In this document: positions 12,480 through 21,055 of the stretch, piece after piece
Numbering within the stretch: the stretch's first letter is position 1
Layout: each line of letters begins with the position of its first letter
Source of the DNA: Brenneria sp. hezel4-2-4
GTDB lineage: Bacteria > Pseudomonadota > Gammaproteobacteria > Enterobacterales > Enterobacteriaceae
Direction of reading: 5' to 3'
Assembly: GCF_013155275.1 (NCBI RefSeq)
Contig: NZ_JABJXS010000010.1
Span: 45,640-109,639 of the forward strand
DNA length: 64,000 nt
The notes under the pieces: generated by a model
Database searches by the model: none
What the model was told of the DNA's origin: nothing
The model's input: only the letters and a program-made list of their open reading frames with translations
Translations under genes and position numbers: made by a program

Positions 12480-13715
12480 TCACTCCCCGCGCAGCGCGGC
12501 GGCCGGCGACTGCCGGTAAGCCAGCATCGCGGGAACGGTCAACAGCATCGCGGCGACCAACAGCAGAATCAGCACAAAGGCAACGTCATCCTGTCCCAGC
12601 GTCACCGGCAGCACAAAGCCGCTTTTCTCGCTCATCGCCTGCGCAATGACCTGTGCGGCGGCATAGCCGATGCCGATACCCAGCAGCACGCCGGCGCTAA
12701 CCAGCGACATCAAACCACACCAGACAAGCGCGAAAACGCCATAGCGCGGCGCGCCGAACGCCCGCAACGCCCCGATCTGTTTTTGTCGCTGCCGCAGGTG
12801 AACCACCGCCACCATCGCCACGGCGACGCCGACCAGCCCTTGCGTGCCCAGTGAGATATAAATCAACAACTGCCGAATATCCCCCAATAGGGAATAGAGC
12901 TTCACCAGCACTTCGCCGGGGAAGACGGCCTGCGTCGCGTGGGTGCGATATAACGAACGAAGCTGATAAGCCCCGGCAATGCTCTTGGGCTTCACCACAA
13001 TCGCCGGCACGCCCGCCTGATGCGCATGATCGCCCGCGTCCCGCTCAGCGTGTTCGTCGTGCGAGTGCCCCTCATCCTGCGCGTCATCCGCAGGTGGCGG
13101 CTGCACACCATGCACCCGCCACACCGCGCTTATCGGCACCAGAATCGCCTTATCCCATGCGCTGCCGTCGGCGGGCAGGATCCCCACCACGGTGTAATTG
13201 ACCTCTTCATGCGCATGCGCGCCCTCTTGCCCCACCTGACCGTGAATCGGGCTGAACGTATCCCCCAACGCCAGGCCGGTATGCGCGCCCACCACCGCTT
13301 CGAAATCCGCGTTAAACACCCGACCGGCCAGCAGTCGCCGCTTGCCGTTATCGGTCGCCAGCGGCGCAGTGGTGCCGACTATCGGCATGTCCTGATAAAA
13401 ATCGCCGAACGCTACCGGCGCCGCCCAGGCCACCAGCGGATTTTTCGTCAAATCGTCCACGATCTGCGCGGGGATCAGCGTCAGCGCCGACGGTTGCAGG
13501 AAAACCGACGATAGCACCAGTTGCGTTTCGCTGCCCGGCGCGCCGACGATCAAATCAAAACGATCCGCCGCTTTCGCGCTTCCCATACGCAGCGCTCTTT
13601 CCTGTAGGCTGACGGCAATACTTAGCGCGGTAGCCGTCGCAATCAGCAACACCACCACCACGACCCCCGGCCATAAACGCCGCCAGTCAACCCAGATAAG
13701 ACGCCACGGGATCAT
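12480..13715 (-). CDS. MacB/FtsX-type ABC transporter permease with His-rich periplasmic loop
   Basis: About 411 residues. One N-terminal membrane segment (VVVVVLLIATATALSIAVSL), a large periplasmic domain, and three C-terminal membrane segments (LVGVAVAMVAVVHL; LMSLVSAGVLLGIGIGY; VAFVLILLLVAAMLL) give the FtsX/MacB topology. The periplasmic domain has His/Asp/Glu-rich stretches (GHSHDEHAERDAGDHAHQ and EGAHAHEE), which suggests metal binding. The start is ATG 13715, with AGGAGG correctly spaced (13722-13727); it overlaps the ATPase stop (ATGA), so they form a pair. Family members act in lipoprotein, macrolide or peptide handling; the substrate here is unknown. Confidence 0.8.
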   Translation of the reverse strand: MIPWRLIWVDWRRLWPGVVVVVLLIATATALSIAVSLQERALRMGSAKAADRFDLIVGAPGSETQLVLSSVFLQPSALTLIPAQIVDDLTKNPLVAWAAPVAFGDFYQDMPIVGTTAPLATDNGKRRLLAGRVFNADFEAVVGAHTGLALGDTFSPIHGQVGQEGAHAHEEVNYTVVGILPADGSAWDKAILVPISAVWRVHGVQPPPADDAQDEGHSHDEHAERDAGDHAHQAGVPAIVVKPKSIAGAYQLRSLYRTHATQAVFPGEVLVKLYSLLGDIRQLLIYISLGTQGLVGVAVAMVAVVHLRQRQKQIGALRAFGAPRYGVFALVWCGLMSLVSAGVLLGIGIGYAAAQVIAQAMSEKSGFVLPVTLGQDDVAFVLILLLVAAMLLTVPAMLAYRQSPAAALRGE

Positions 13716-14404
13716 GGTGCAACCTCCTGTTGAGCGCTGTCGGCTATCAGCCGCCCTTTCTCCAATCGCAGACAACGCGTCATCCGTGACGCCAGAAGCC
13801 GATCGTGGGTAATGGCAATCAACGTGGCGTTATTTTGCCGCGCCAGAGTCGCCAGCAGTTCGGCGATTTGCGCGCCGCTGTGCGCATCCAGACTGGCCGT
13901 CGGTTCATCCGCCACGATAATATCCGGCGATCCCAGCAACGCTCTGGCGACGGCGACTCGTTGCTTTTCCCCGCGCGACAGCATCTCAACCGGGCGATTA
14001 CCGACATCCAGCCCGACCTGCGCCAGCAGATCGGCGGCGCGCTGTTTTAATGATGCCGGCAAGCGCCAGTGATGAAAGTTCGCCGGTAATAGCACGTTTT
14101 CCCGAGCGCTCAAACCGGGAAAGAGATGGAAATCCTGCATTACCAACCCCACATGCCGCGCCCGCCAGCGATCCCGTTCGGTTTCATTTAACCGCCTGAT
14201 GTCCTGCTGCGCCCAGTTCACGCTGCCCGTTCCCCGCGAATCCAGGCCGCTAATCGCATTGACCAGCGTGGTTTTGCCCGAGCCGGACGGCCCCATTACC
14301 GCCACCTGCGAACCGGCGGCGATGCGCAACGCCGGAATAGCCAGCACCGCATCCGGCGTATCGGGGAAAGTGACGCTCAGATCTTGAATCAATAACTCCA
14401 CCAT
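13712..14404 (-). CDS. LolD/MacB-type ABC transporter ATPase
   Basis: A 230-residue ABC ATPase. Walker A is GPSGSGKTTL near residue 37, the signature is the variant LSRGEKQRVAVARAL, Walker B is IIVADEPTASLD and the switch His is in ITHD. The size and the paired FtsX-like permease place it in the LolD/MacB group, whose members use ATP to move lipids, lipoproteins or peptides across or out of the inner membrane rather than to import solutes. The stop overlaps the permease start, and the exported protein gene lies 8 bases upstream, so the three form one transcription unit with the phosphatase. Confidence 0.88.
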   Translation of the reverse strand: MVELLIQDLSVTFPDTPDAVLAIPALRIAAGSQVAVMGPSGSGKTTLVNAISGLDSRGTGSVNWAQQDIRRLNETERDRWRARHVGLVMQDFHLFPGLSARENVLLPANFHHWRLPASLKQRAADLLAQVGLDVGNRPVEMLSRGEKQRVAVARALLGSPDIIVADEPTASLDAHSGAQIAELLATLARQNNATLIAITHDRLLASRMTRCLRLEKGRLIADSAQQEVAP

Positions 14405-14412
14405 CAGTGCTC

Positions 14413-14889
14413 CTACAGGGTATCGAACGTCGCATCACGCAGCCGCAGAAGACTGACGAAACCGGTTTCCGCGTCGGTCCACGATCCGTGCTCCAGTACG
14501 CCTTTCACTTCAATAATGGTGTTGTTCTGGACGAAGGTTTGCCGTTTAGCCAGATAGACCACCACGATATCTTCCGGCCAGTCGGCATCGGAGGAACAGA
14601 AAGGACACAACGCCATCGGCATTTTGGTCAGCACGAAGAATTGGGCTTCCGCTTTCAGCGGCGGCGCCATAAAGCCGCGCATCGTCACCCGCTTGCCGGA
14701 TAAGATTTTGACGTCATCGGAGAATGCCAGTCCCAGCACGCCGTAAGACGCATAAAGTTTGTCGAAAGACAGTTCAGGCGGCGCGGCTTTCGCTGGCGCG
14801 ACGCACAATAGCGCAAGCACAATCGGCGCTGCGTTCAACCAGACAGAAAGCGGGTTTGCCCCCGCCGGGTTACATTTCGCGTTATTCAT
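14413..14889 (-). CDS. Small exported protein with CPFC motif, unknown function
   Basis: I do not recognise a named family. The protein has about 158 residues from ATG 14889; a TTG at 14898 is an alternative start. A signal peptide is visible (LNAAPIVLALLCVAPAKA, cleavage after AKA), so the mature protein is periplasmic. The core GKRVTMRGFMAPP, then LTKMPMALCPFCSSDADWPED and IIEVKGVLEHG resemble small beta-barrel (OB-like) exported domains in which a CC or CxxC pair sits on one strand; this is an inference. The CPFC could bind metal or form a disulfide. The gene starts 10 bases after the phosphatase stop and precedes the ABC pair, so it may be their periplasmic partner. Confidence 0.65.
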   Translation of the reverse strand: MNNAKCNPAGANPLSVWLNAAPIVLALLCVAPAKAAPPELSFDKLYASYGVLGLAFSDDVKILSGKRVTMRGFMAPPLKAEAQFFVLTKMPMALCPFCSSDADWPEDIVVVYLAKRQTFVQNNTIIEVKGVLEHGSWTDAETGFVSLLRLRDATFDTL

Positions 14890-14898
14890 ACCGGCCAA

Positions 14899-16644
14899 TT
14901 ATCTCTTGTCCTGCGGTTTTAGCGCCAACGCATCGACAATCACCCGAAACAGCTCCGTATTTTCCATATAACCCCGGATCCGCTCGGCTCCCGGCCCGCT
15001 GGCCTGAATCACCATATCGTCCACCGCGTGCACGCCGGTATCGGAAGAACGCGGCAGGATCCCTTCGCGGAATACCGCCCCCGGCACCGCCTCATAGGCT
15101 TTATTCGCCACGTATTCATCCTTTTCATTTTTCACCGCCGGCACAAAGCGCCCGTCCAGCTTCGGCCGAAAGGTTTCGTAATAGTCAGGAAAGTTGTTGA
15201 AGAACACCGCCAGACGTTTGGAAACATGCACCTCGTCGGGATAACCATCTTTATTGGCGTCCCGATAGTTCGGGTAGCCGGCGTCTTCATACACGCCGAC
15301 TTTCTCGCGCATGTCGGCGCCCGGTTTTTCATCGTCCACCGTGCCGATAATGGAGAGACCGTGGGTATGGTCGCCGGTAACGACGATCAAGGTATCCGGG
15401 TGCCGCTCGGCGAATGCCTTCGCCAGCGCCACCGACTGATCCAGCATGATGGTGTTATAAAACGCGCGCTCCCAGTCCAGCGGATGCGAGGCTTTGTCGA
15501 TCAGCGCGGATTCCACCATCAGGAAGAAACCATCCTGATTTTTGGACAGGACATCCAGCGCCGCCTGCGTCATTTCGGTCAGATCGGGCTGGTGGGGGAA
15601 TTTTTTGGCGACGTCGTTTTTCAGGAAACGGCGATCCAGCACATCATCCATGTTGCCGGTATGGAACAGGCCCAGCAGTTTGGTGGCCTGAGCCGCATTT
15701 TCCTTCAGCGTTTGGGCATCGGTAGCCAGCGTGTAACCCGCCTGCTGGAATTTTTCGATATAGTTGTTTTCATCTTTGCGTTTTGAGCCCGGCGTGCTCT
15801 GCGGCAGGAAATAAGCTGAGCCGCCGCCCAGGATCACGCTGGGCTGCACGTTGTAGAACATCTCGACGATTTCCGCTTTATCCGCCCGACGGCGGGTATG
15901 GGCCACCACGGCCGCCGGGGTTGCGTCTTCAATTTCAGCATCGCTGACCACGCCGACCGCCATATTGGTTGAACGGGTAATCAGCTCGCCGAGCGTTTCC
16001 TGTTTCGGATGTTCCAGCGAGTTTTTACTGCGGCTGACGTAGACGCCCAGCGCGTTTACGCCGGATTTATGCCCGGTCATATAGGCGCTCATGGTATTGG
16101 CGCTGTCCGCCGCAATCGAGTCGGTACTGGAGGTGCCGGCAAACGCCATGTATTGCAGATCGTCAATCGCCAGACGGCCGTCCGCCTTTCCTTCGGTTAT
16201 CCCTTTGGACAGAATACGGGCGCCGGTGCGGTGAGCGACGGACAACCCGTCGCCGATAAACAAAATAACGTTTTTGGCTTTGCGGGTATCCGGCGTCTGA
16301 TAGACGTCCCAGGTTACCCGCGTCGTTTTCCCTTTGGCCTGCGCTTCCACGGCGTATTGACCGGCGGCGGGCAGATGCGCATCCCGCACCCACACGGTAG
16401 ACGCCCCGGCGCCGTCTTCACGTTCGACGAACGTGGCCGATTTTCCCAACACCTGTTGATAATCTTTGCCGTTGATCAGGATACGGATCTCTTCCGGCTT
16501 GAGTACCTCGTCAAACTCGACTTTAAAATCGAATTTTCCCCCCGCCAGCATGGTCGCGCGGTCGATGGGATAAATAGCCTGTGACTGAACCAGGCCCGGC
16601 AGTACGCCGGCCAACGCTAAAGGCAATAACCAATAAGCTTTCAT
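14899..16644 (-). CDS. Periplasmic alkaline phosphatase (PhoA-superfamily)
   Basis: A 581-residue alkaline phosphatase with signal peptide (MKAYWLLPLALAGVLPGLVQSQA). Metal and catalytic residues are intact: FIGDG (first Asp), DSANT (nucleophilic Ser), ESALIDKASH (Glu/Asp/His ligands), GDHTHG (Asp-His) and DTGVHAVDD (last His). It should release phosphate from monoesters in the periplasm. It is longer than E. coli PhoA because of an N-terminal Ig-like region (residues 25-120) and an insertion with DANKDGYPDE, an EF-hand-like loop. It is the first gene of an operon with an exported protein and an ABC pair, and a Pho-box-like site lies 51 to 70 bases upstream. Confidence 0.9.
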   Translation of the reverse strand: MKAYWLLPLALAGVLPGLVQSQAIYPIDRATMLAGGKFDFKVEFDEVLKPEEIRILINGKDYQQVLGKSATFVEREDGAGASTVWVRDAHLPAAGQYAVEAQAKGKTTRVTWDVYQTPDTRKAKNVILFIGDGLSVAHRTGARILSKGITEGKADGRLAIDDLQYMAFAGTSSTDSIAADSANTMSAYMTGHKSGVNALGVYVSRSKNSLEHPKQETLGELITRSTNMAVGVVSDAEIEDATPAAVVAHTRRRADKAEIVEMFYNVQPSVILGGGSAYFLPQSTPGSKRKDENNYIEKFQQAGYTLATDAQTLKENAAQATKLLGLFHTGNMDDVLDRRFLKNDVAKKFPHQPDLTEMTQAALDVLSKNQDGFFLMVESALIDKASHPLDWERAFYNTIMLDQSVALAKAFAERHPDTLIVVTGDHTHGLSIIGTVDDEKPGADMREKVGVYEDAGYPNYRDANKDGYPDEVHVSKRLAVFFNNFPDYYETFRPKLDGRFVPAVKNEKDEYVANKAYEAVPGAVFREGILPRSSDTGVHAVDDMVIQASGPGAERIRGYMENTELFRVIVDALALKPQDKR

Positions 16645-16694
16645 CGTGATGTCCTTGATTGCGGAATGAACAGGACATAACGTAGTTATCTTTT

Positions 16695-16714
16695 CTTACA
16701 GTTTGATGAACATG
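16695..16714 (-). promoter_or_regulatory. Pho-box-like site upstream of the alkaline phosphatase operon
   Basis: On the minus strand the sequence TTCATCAAACTGTAAG lies 51-70 bases before the phosphatase ATG. It agrees with the E. coli PhoB box core TTCATAAAACTGTCA at all but two positions. PhoB boxes replace the -35 element of phosphate-starvation promoters, and the position and the encoded phosphatase fit that role. Confidence 0.65.
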
Positions 16715-16735
16715 GATATCAATTCCGAGCGGGGT

Positions 16736-17524
16736 TCACGCCCGCTCGGCCACGTCCGGCCGTTGGCTAAACGCCGTCAGTTGCGCAACAACCGTATCCG
16801 GATGGGAAATAAAGGGCGCATGCGCCGCTTTCGGGATCACCAACGATGAAGACCGCGGCCACTGTTCATCCAGCAAACCGGCCACTTTACGCGGCACCAA
16901 TCCGTCCAACGCGCCATAGAGACGCAAAAACGGCAGCGGCAATGACGTCAGCGCCGGCCGTAAATCCGTCTGACGCAGAATTTCCAGACCGCCGTTCAGC
17001 ACCTCGACGGAGGGCATGGGTTGCTCCAGCACCACGCGCTTCAGTAATCGGGCATCCTGTCGCGCGCTATCGGTTCCCAGCGTTTGCAGCGCCAGAAAAC
17101 GTTCGACGGTGCGCTGGAAATCATCGCTGAGCTGCTGCTGGAACCCGTGCAACACATCGGATTTAATGCCCGGCCAGCCCTCCCGCGCGCTAAAGCACGG
17201 CGACGACGCCAGCGTGATCAGCCCGCTCACCCGCTGCGGCGCGTTTAATGCAATCTGACTGGTCACCAGCCCGCCCAGCGACCAGCCCAGCCAGACGGCG
17301 CGTTCAGGGGCCTGCGCCAGCACCGTCGCCGCCATGTCCTCCAGCGACATCGCGCCGAACCCCTGGCTTCGGCCATAGCCGGGCAAATCCACCAGATGCA
17401 GGCGAAAATGCGCGGCCAGTCGCGATGAAATGCCATGCCATACCTTCGCATTCAGCCCCCAGCCGTGCAGCAGCACAAGTTCCGTTTTTCCTGCGCCTTC
17501 AGTCTGCCAATACAACGGTTTCAT
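16736..17524 (-). CDS. bioH: BioH, pimeloyl-ACP methyl ester carboxylesterase
   Basis: A 262-residue alpha/beta hydrolase. The catalytic triad is readable: Ser in GWSLGG (near residue 82), Asp in GALDGLVP and His in KAAHAPF; the oxyanion region is LLHGWGLN. It removes the methyl group from pimeloyl-ACP methyl ester, ending the chain-building phase of biotin synthesis. It is divergent from gntX with only 53 bases between, as in E. coli. Confidence 0.95.
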   Translation of the reverse strand: MKPLYWQTEGAGKTELVLLHGWGLNAKVWHGISSRLAAHFRLHLVDLPGYGRSQGFGAMSLEDMAATVLAQAPERAVWLGWSLGGLVTSQIALNAPQRVSGLITLASSPCFSAREGWPGIKSDVLHGFQQQLSDDFQRTVERFLALQTLGTDSARQDARLLKRVVLEQPMPSVEVLNGGLEILRQTDLRPALTSLPLPFLRLYGALDGLVPRKVAGLLDEQWPRSSSLVIPKAAHAPFISHPDTVVAQLTAFSQRPDVAERA

Positions 17525-17577
17525 AAGTTATCGTCCGCCTTAGAGAAATCCACTCTGTTCACTTCAGGGAAAAGCCT

Positions 17578-18279
17578 ATGTTAACCATCGCCGCCCTGTG
17601 CTGGCTATGCCGGTCGCCGCTTTATCGCAGCCAGCAGGGAATTTGCTCCTATTGCCAGCGCCGCCTGTCGCCGACGCCGGTATGCTGCCCACGCTGCGGC
17701 TTGCCGACCGGCGATCCGACGCGGCAGTGCGGGCGCTGTCTGAAAAATCCGCCGCCCTGGCAGTCGATAACGTTTGTCGGTGACTATGTTCCACCGCTCA
17801 ACGCCTTAATCAAACAATTTAAATTTAACGGTAAAACGGAACTGGCCCCGGCGCTTGCCCGGCAACTCTTATTACGCTGGTTGGCCGCCTATCGCGAACA
17901 GGCGTTGCTGACGCCGCGCCGCCTGTTCCGGCCCGACCGGATAGTTACGGTGCCCCTGCACCAACGGCGTCACTGGTCGCGCGGATTCAACCAGACCGAA
18001 TTGTTAGCCCGCCCTTTGGCGCATTGGCTGGGATGTGATTATGAACCTCGCGCCATACGGCGTATCCGCCAGACGCCTCTTCAGCAAAAGCTCAGCGCCA
18101 GCGCACGGCGCGGCAATCTGCGAGGCGCGTTTCGCTGTCACGCCTCGCTGCCGGGCAAACAGGTGGTATTGCTGGATGATGTGGTGACCACCGGCAGCAC
18201 CGCGGCGGAAATCAGCCGGCTTCTGCTGGCGCAAGGGGCGGCGGGCGTTCAGGTATGGTGTTTGTGCCGAACCTTGTAG
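17578..18279 (+). CDS. gntX: GntX (ComF-family) phosphoribosyltransferase-like protein
   Basis: A 233-residue ComF/GntX protein. The N-terminus holds paired Cys motifs (CWLC, CSYC, CCPRC, CGRC) likely binding zinc, and the C-terminal type I PRTase fold has the PRPP loop VVLLDDVVTTGSTAAE. Homologues are linked to DNA uptake (ComF) or, in E. coli, to use of DNA as a nutrient or gluconate metabolism; the biochemical role is not settled. It is upstream of nfuA, with about 60 bases between. Confidence 0.92.
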   Translation: MLTIAALCWLCRSPLYRSQQGICSYCQRRLSPTPVCCPRCGLPTGDPTRQCGRCLKNPPPWQSITFVGDYVPPLNALIKQFKFNGKTELAPALARQLLLRWLAAYREQALLTPRRLFRPDRIVTVPLHQRRHWSRGFNQTELLARPLAHWLGCDYEPRAIRRIRQTPLQQKLSASARRGNLRGAFRCHASLPGKQVVLLDDVVTTGSTAAEISRLLLAQGAAGVQVWCLCRTL

Positions 18280-18339
18280 TTCAAGGGAGGATGGGCGTAT
18301 TATAACCGATAAGCGTAGTCAACCATTGAGTTTAACATT

Positions 18340-18915
18340 ATGATCCATATTACTGACGCTGCTCAGGAACACTTCCTGAAACTGCTGGCAAAACAGGAAG
18401 AAGGCACGCAAATTCGTGTTTTCGTCATCAATCCCGGCACACCCAATGCGGAGTGCGGCGTTTCTTATTGCCCCCCGGATGCAGTGGAAGCCAGCGACAC
18501 CGAACTGAAATTTGAAAAAATTTCAGCCTATGTGGACGAACTTAGTGCGCCGTATCTGGAAGATGCTGAAATCGATTTCGTCACCGACCAACTGGGTTCT
18601 CAGCTTACGCTGAAAGCGCCCAACGCCAAGATGCGTAAAGTGGATGACGACGCGCCGTTGATTGAACGCGTGGAATATGTACTGCAATCGCAGATCAACC
18701 CACAGTTGGCAGGCCACGGCGGCCGCGTCACGCTGATGGAAATCACCGATGATAATCTGGCGATCCTGCAATTCGGCGGCGGTTGCAACGGCTGTTCGAT
18801 GGTCGACTACACGTTGAAAGAAGGGATTGAGAAAGAATTGTTGCAAAAGTTCCCAGAGCTGAAAGGCGTGAGGGATCTCACCGAGCATCAGCGCGGTGAG
18901 CATTCCTATTATTAA
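18340..18915 (+). CDS. nfuA: NfuA, Fe-S cluster carrier protein
   Basis: A 191-residue NfuA. The N-terminal degenerate A-type (IscA-like) domain lacks the usual Cys set, while the C-terminal Nfu domain carries the CNGC motif that assembles a 4Fe-4S cluster at the dimer interface. It delivers clusters to targets such as lipoyl synthase under iron limitation or oxidative stress. gntT, which follows it in E. coli, is missing; malQ comes directly after in the opposite direction, 11 bases away. Confidence 0.96.
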   Translation: MIHITDAAQEHFLKLLAKQEEGTQIRVFVINPGTPNAECGVSYCPPDAVEASDTELKFEKISAYVDELSAPYLEDAEIDFVTDQLGSQLTLKAPNAKMRKVDDDAPLIERVEYVLQSQINPQLAGHGGRVTLMEITDDNLAILQFGGGCNGCSMVDYTLKEGIEKELLQKFPELKGVRDLTEHQRGEHSYY

Positions 18916-18926
18916 TGTCCTGATGA

Positions 18927-21044
18927 TTAGGCCGGGTCATTGCACCCGGCATCCTCCTCGCAGACAGTCGCGGGCAACGGCGCGCCGCGGCGCAGATCGA
19001 TGTCGCGAATCAGACGTTCAAGATAACGATCGGCAAAGATGGATTCCAGCGTGCGGCTAAGTTTCCGCCGCCAGTTCGGGTATTCCCGGCTCGTTCCGGG
19101 AACGTTCACCGGCGTCGCCATATCCAGCCAGTCTTCCAGTTGAAACCCGACCAACGCGCTGGCGCTGTCGGCCATATAACGTTGAACGCCCCGGTTAAGC
19201 GGTACGCCCATTGTCGTCAACGATGAATTCCTCCCCACCCGCTGCGGCAACAGCCCGTGCTGATGTAATGCGTTCAACAAACCCTGTTTGGATTTTTCAC
19301 GCAGCTGAATCTGCTGTTGCAATAACACGTCATCCGGGTACAAACCCAAATCCCTGCCCAACGACAAATCCACCGCCTGCCAGTACCCGCGCAGCGTGGG
19401 GAGATCGTGTGTGGTGATGGTGGCCATCGCCTGACGCGGATACCTGCCGGGTGAGCGGAAGCGATGCTGCTCGTCCTTTTCAAAAAACAGCACCTTATAG
19501 GAATAGACGCCGAAGTCATGCAGTTTGCTGACGATCTCCGGCGGCACCGTGCCCAAATCCTCGCCTATCACCAGGCAGCGGTGACGCTGACTTTCCAGCG
19601 CCAGCACCGCCAACAGATCGTCCAGCGGATAGTGGACATAGGCGCCGTCAACAGCCGATTCGGCTTTGGGTATCCACCATAAACGCAGGAGCGCCATCAC
19701 ATGGTCGATACGCAGCGCGCCGCAATTCGCCATGTTGCTGCGCAACACGTCGATAAACGGCTGATAGCCGCGCTGCCGCATCATGTTGGGATTCATCGGC
19801 GATAAGTGCCAGTTTTGCCCCAGCGGCCCCAGCGGATCCGGGGGCGCGCCGATGGAGGCATCCAGACAATAAAGCTGACGCTCATCCCAGGTTTCCGCGC
19901 CCCCCTGCGCGACGCCTACGGCCAAATCGCGATACAGACCAATAGGCAGACCGAGCTGCTTACTGCGCGCAAAGCATTCCGCCAGTTGCTCGTAAGCCAG
20001 CCATTGCAGCCAGCAATAAAAATTAATTTCATCCGCATGTTCCTGGCGAAACGACTTCACCGCCTCGCCGTGAACATCATGATAGCGGGTCGGCCACTGC
20101 AACCAGTCCGCGTAATTTTCTCCCTGACGTTTCAGGTAAGCCTGCAACGCATCGAATGTTGCCTGCAATTGCAGACTTTGCCCGCCATTGACCACAAACT
20201 GGCGAAAAGCGCTGATACGCGGGTCCAGCGCGCTGCGGGTGTTGAAATAGCCAAAGGCCAGCCGCAACGCGCTCAGCTTGAGGGTGGTGACCGATTCATA
20301 ATCGACCCAACGTCCCGCCCGCAGCGCCGATACCGCTTGCTGCGTCTCCTCCAGCAGCCACCATTGTTGCGCCTCTGAACTCTGCTGAAAATCATCCACC
20401 TGATTGACGTCAATATAAATCACGTTTAGCCAATGGCGGGAAGAGGGACTGTACGGACTTGCCGCCTCCGGAACCGCCGGGTACAGCGAGTGCAGCGGAT
20501 TCAGCCCCACAAACGCCCCGCCGCGGCGGGCTATCTGTTCCACCAACTGGCGCAAATCGCCGAAATCGCCCACCCCCCAGTTATTTTGCGAACGCAGGGT
20601 GTAAAGCTGAACGGTCACTCCCCACCAGCGTTTGCCCTGCAACAGGGCTTCAGGCTCGTAACAACGGGGCGGCGCCACGGTTATCCGACAGTTCCAGCGC
20701 TGCTCGGCCTGCGTTAGCGTAAGATGATGATATCCCATAGGAAGTGCTGCGGGGAGCGTCAGATTCGTACCGCCGGTCACCTGTCCCTGAACCTGTCCGC
20801 CGTTTTCATACATCAGCGTCCAGTGAAATTCGCCATTGCCGGCCAGCGCAATAACGGCGTCCCGTCCCTGAAGAAAAACTTTTACCGGAGGCAGGGGAGC
20901 GCCATCACTGCCTGAGATATCCATCATCGCCAGCAGTCGTTCTCTGATCGACGCATCAATCGTATGCTTATTGCCATAAGCATCCGTATATGTTTCCGCT
21001 ATACCCATCTGTTGAATTGCCGAGTTACCCGCCTTGAATGCCAT
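18927..21044 (-). CDS. malQ: MalQ, 4-alpha-glucanotransferase (amylomaltase)
   Basis: A 705-residue GH77 amylomaltase. The nucleophile Asp is in ALRIDHVMALLRLWW, the acid/base Glu in VIGEDLGTVP and the third carboxylate in THDLPTLRGYW. It shuffles glucan segments among maltodextrins and releases glucose, working with MalP in the cytoplasm. The ATG at 21044 follows AAGGAAAAGGAAG; a longer frame adds ten residues not seen in the family. It begins 11 bases after the malP stop, so malPQ is one operon. Confidence 0.95.
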   Translation of the reverse strand: MAFKAGNSAIQQMGIAETYTDAYGNKHTIDASIRERLLAMMDISGSDGAPLPPVKVFLQGRDAVIALAGNGEFHWTLMYENGGQVQGQVTGGTNLTLPAALPMGYHHLTLTQAEQRWNCRITVAPPRCYEPEALLQGKRWWGVTVQLYTLRSQNNWGVGDFGDLRQLVEQIARRGGAFVGLNPLHSLYPAVPEAASPYSPSSRHWLNVIYIDVNQVDDFQQSSEAQQWWLLEETQQAVSALRAGRWVDYESVTTLKLSALRLAFGYFNTRSALDPRISAFRQFVVNGGQSLQLQATFDALQAYLKRQGENYADWLQWPTRYHDVHGEAVKSFRQEHADEINFYCWLQWLAYEQLAECFARSKQLGLPIGLYRDLAVGVAQGGAETWDERQLYCLDASIGAPPDPLGPLGQNWHLSPMNPNMMRQRGYQPFIDVLRSNMANCGALRIDHVMALLRLWWIPKAESAVDGAYVHYPLDDLLAVLALESQRHRCLVIGEDLGTVPPEIVSKLHDFGVYSYKVLFFEKDEQHRFRSPGRYPRQAMATITTHDLPTLRGYWQAVDLSLGRDLGLYPDDVLLQQQIQLREKSKQGLLNALHQHGLLPQRVGRNSSLTTMGVPLNRGVQRYMADSASALVGFQLEDWLDMATPVNVPGTSREYPNWRRKLSRTLESIFADRYLERLIRDIDLRRGAPLPATVCEEDAGCNDPA
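18931..18950. terminator. Hairpin at the convergent nfuA/malQ ends
   Basis: A 7-bp stem (GCCGGGT / ACCCGGC) with a 6-base loop lies just after the nfuA stop and inside the last codons of malQ. No T-run follows, so termination is plausible but unproven. Confidence 0.45.
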
Positions 21045-21055
21045 CTTCCTTTTCC

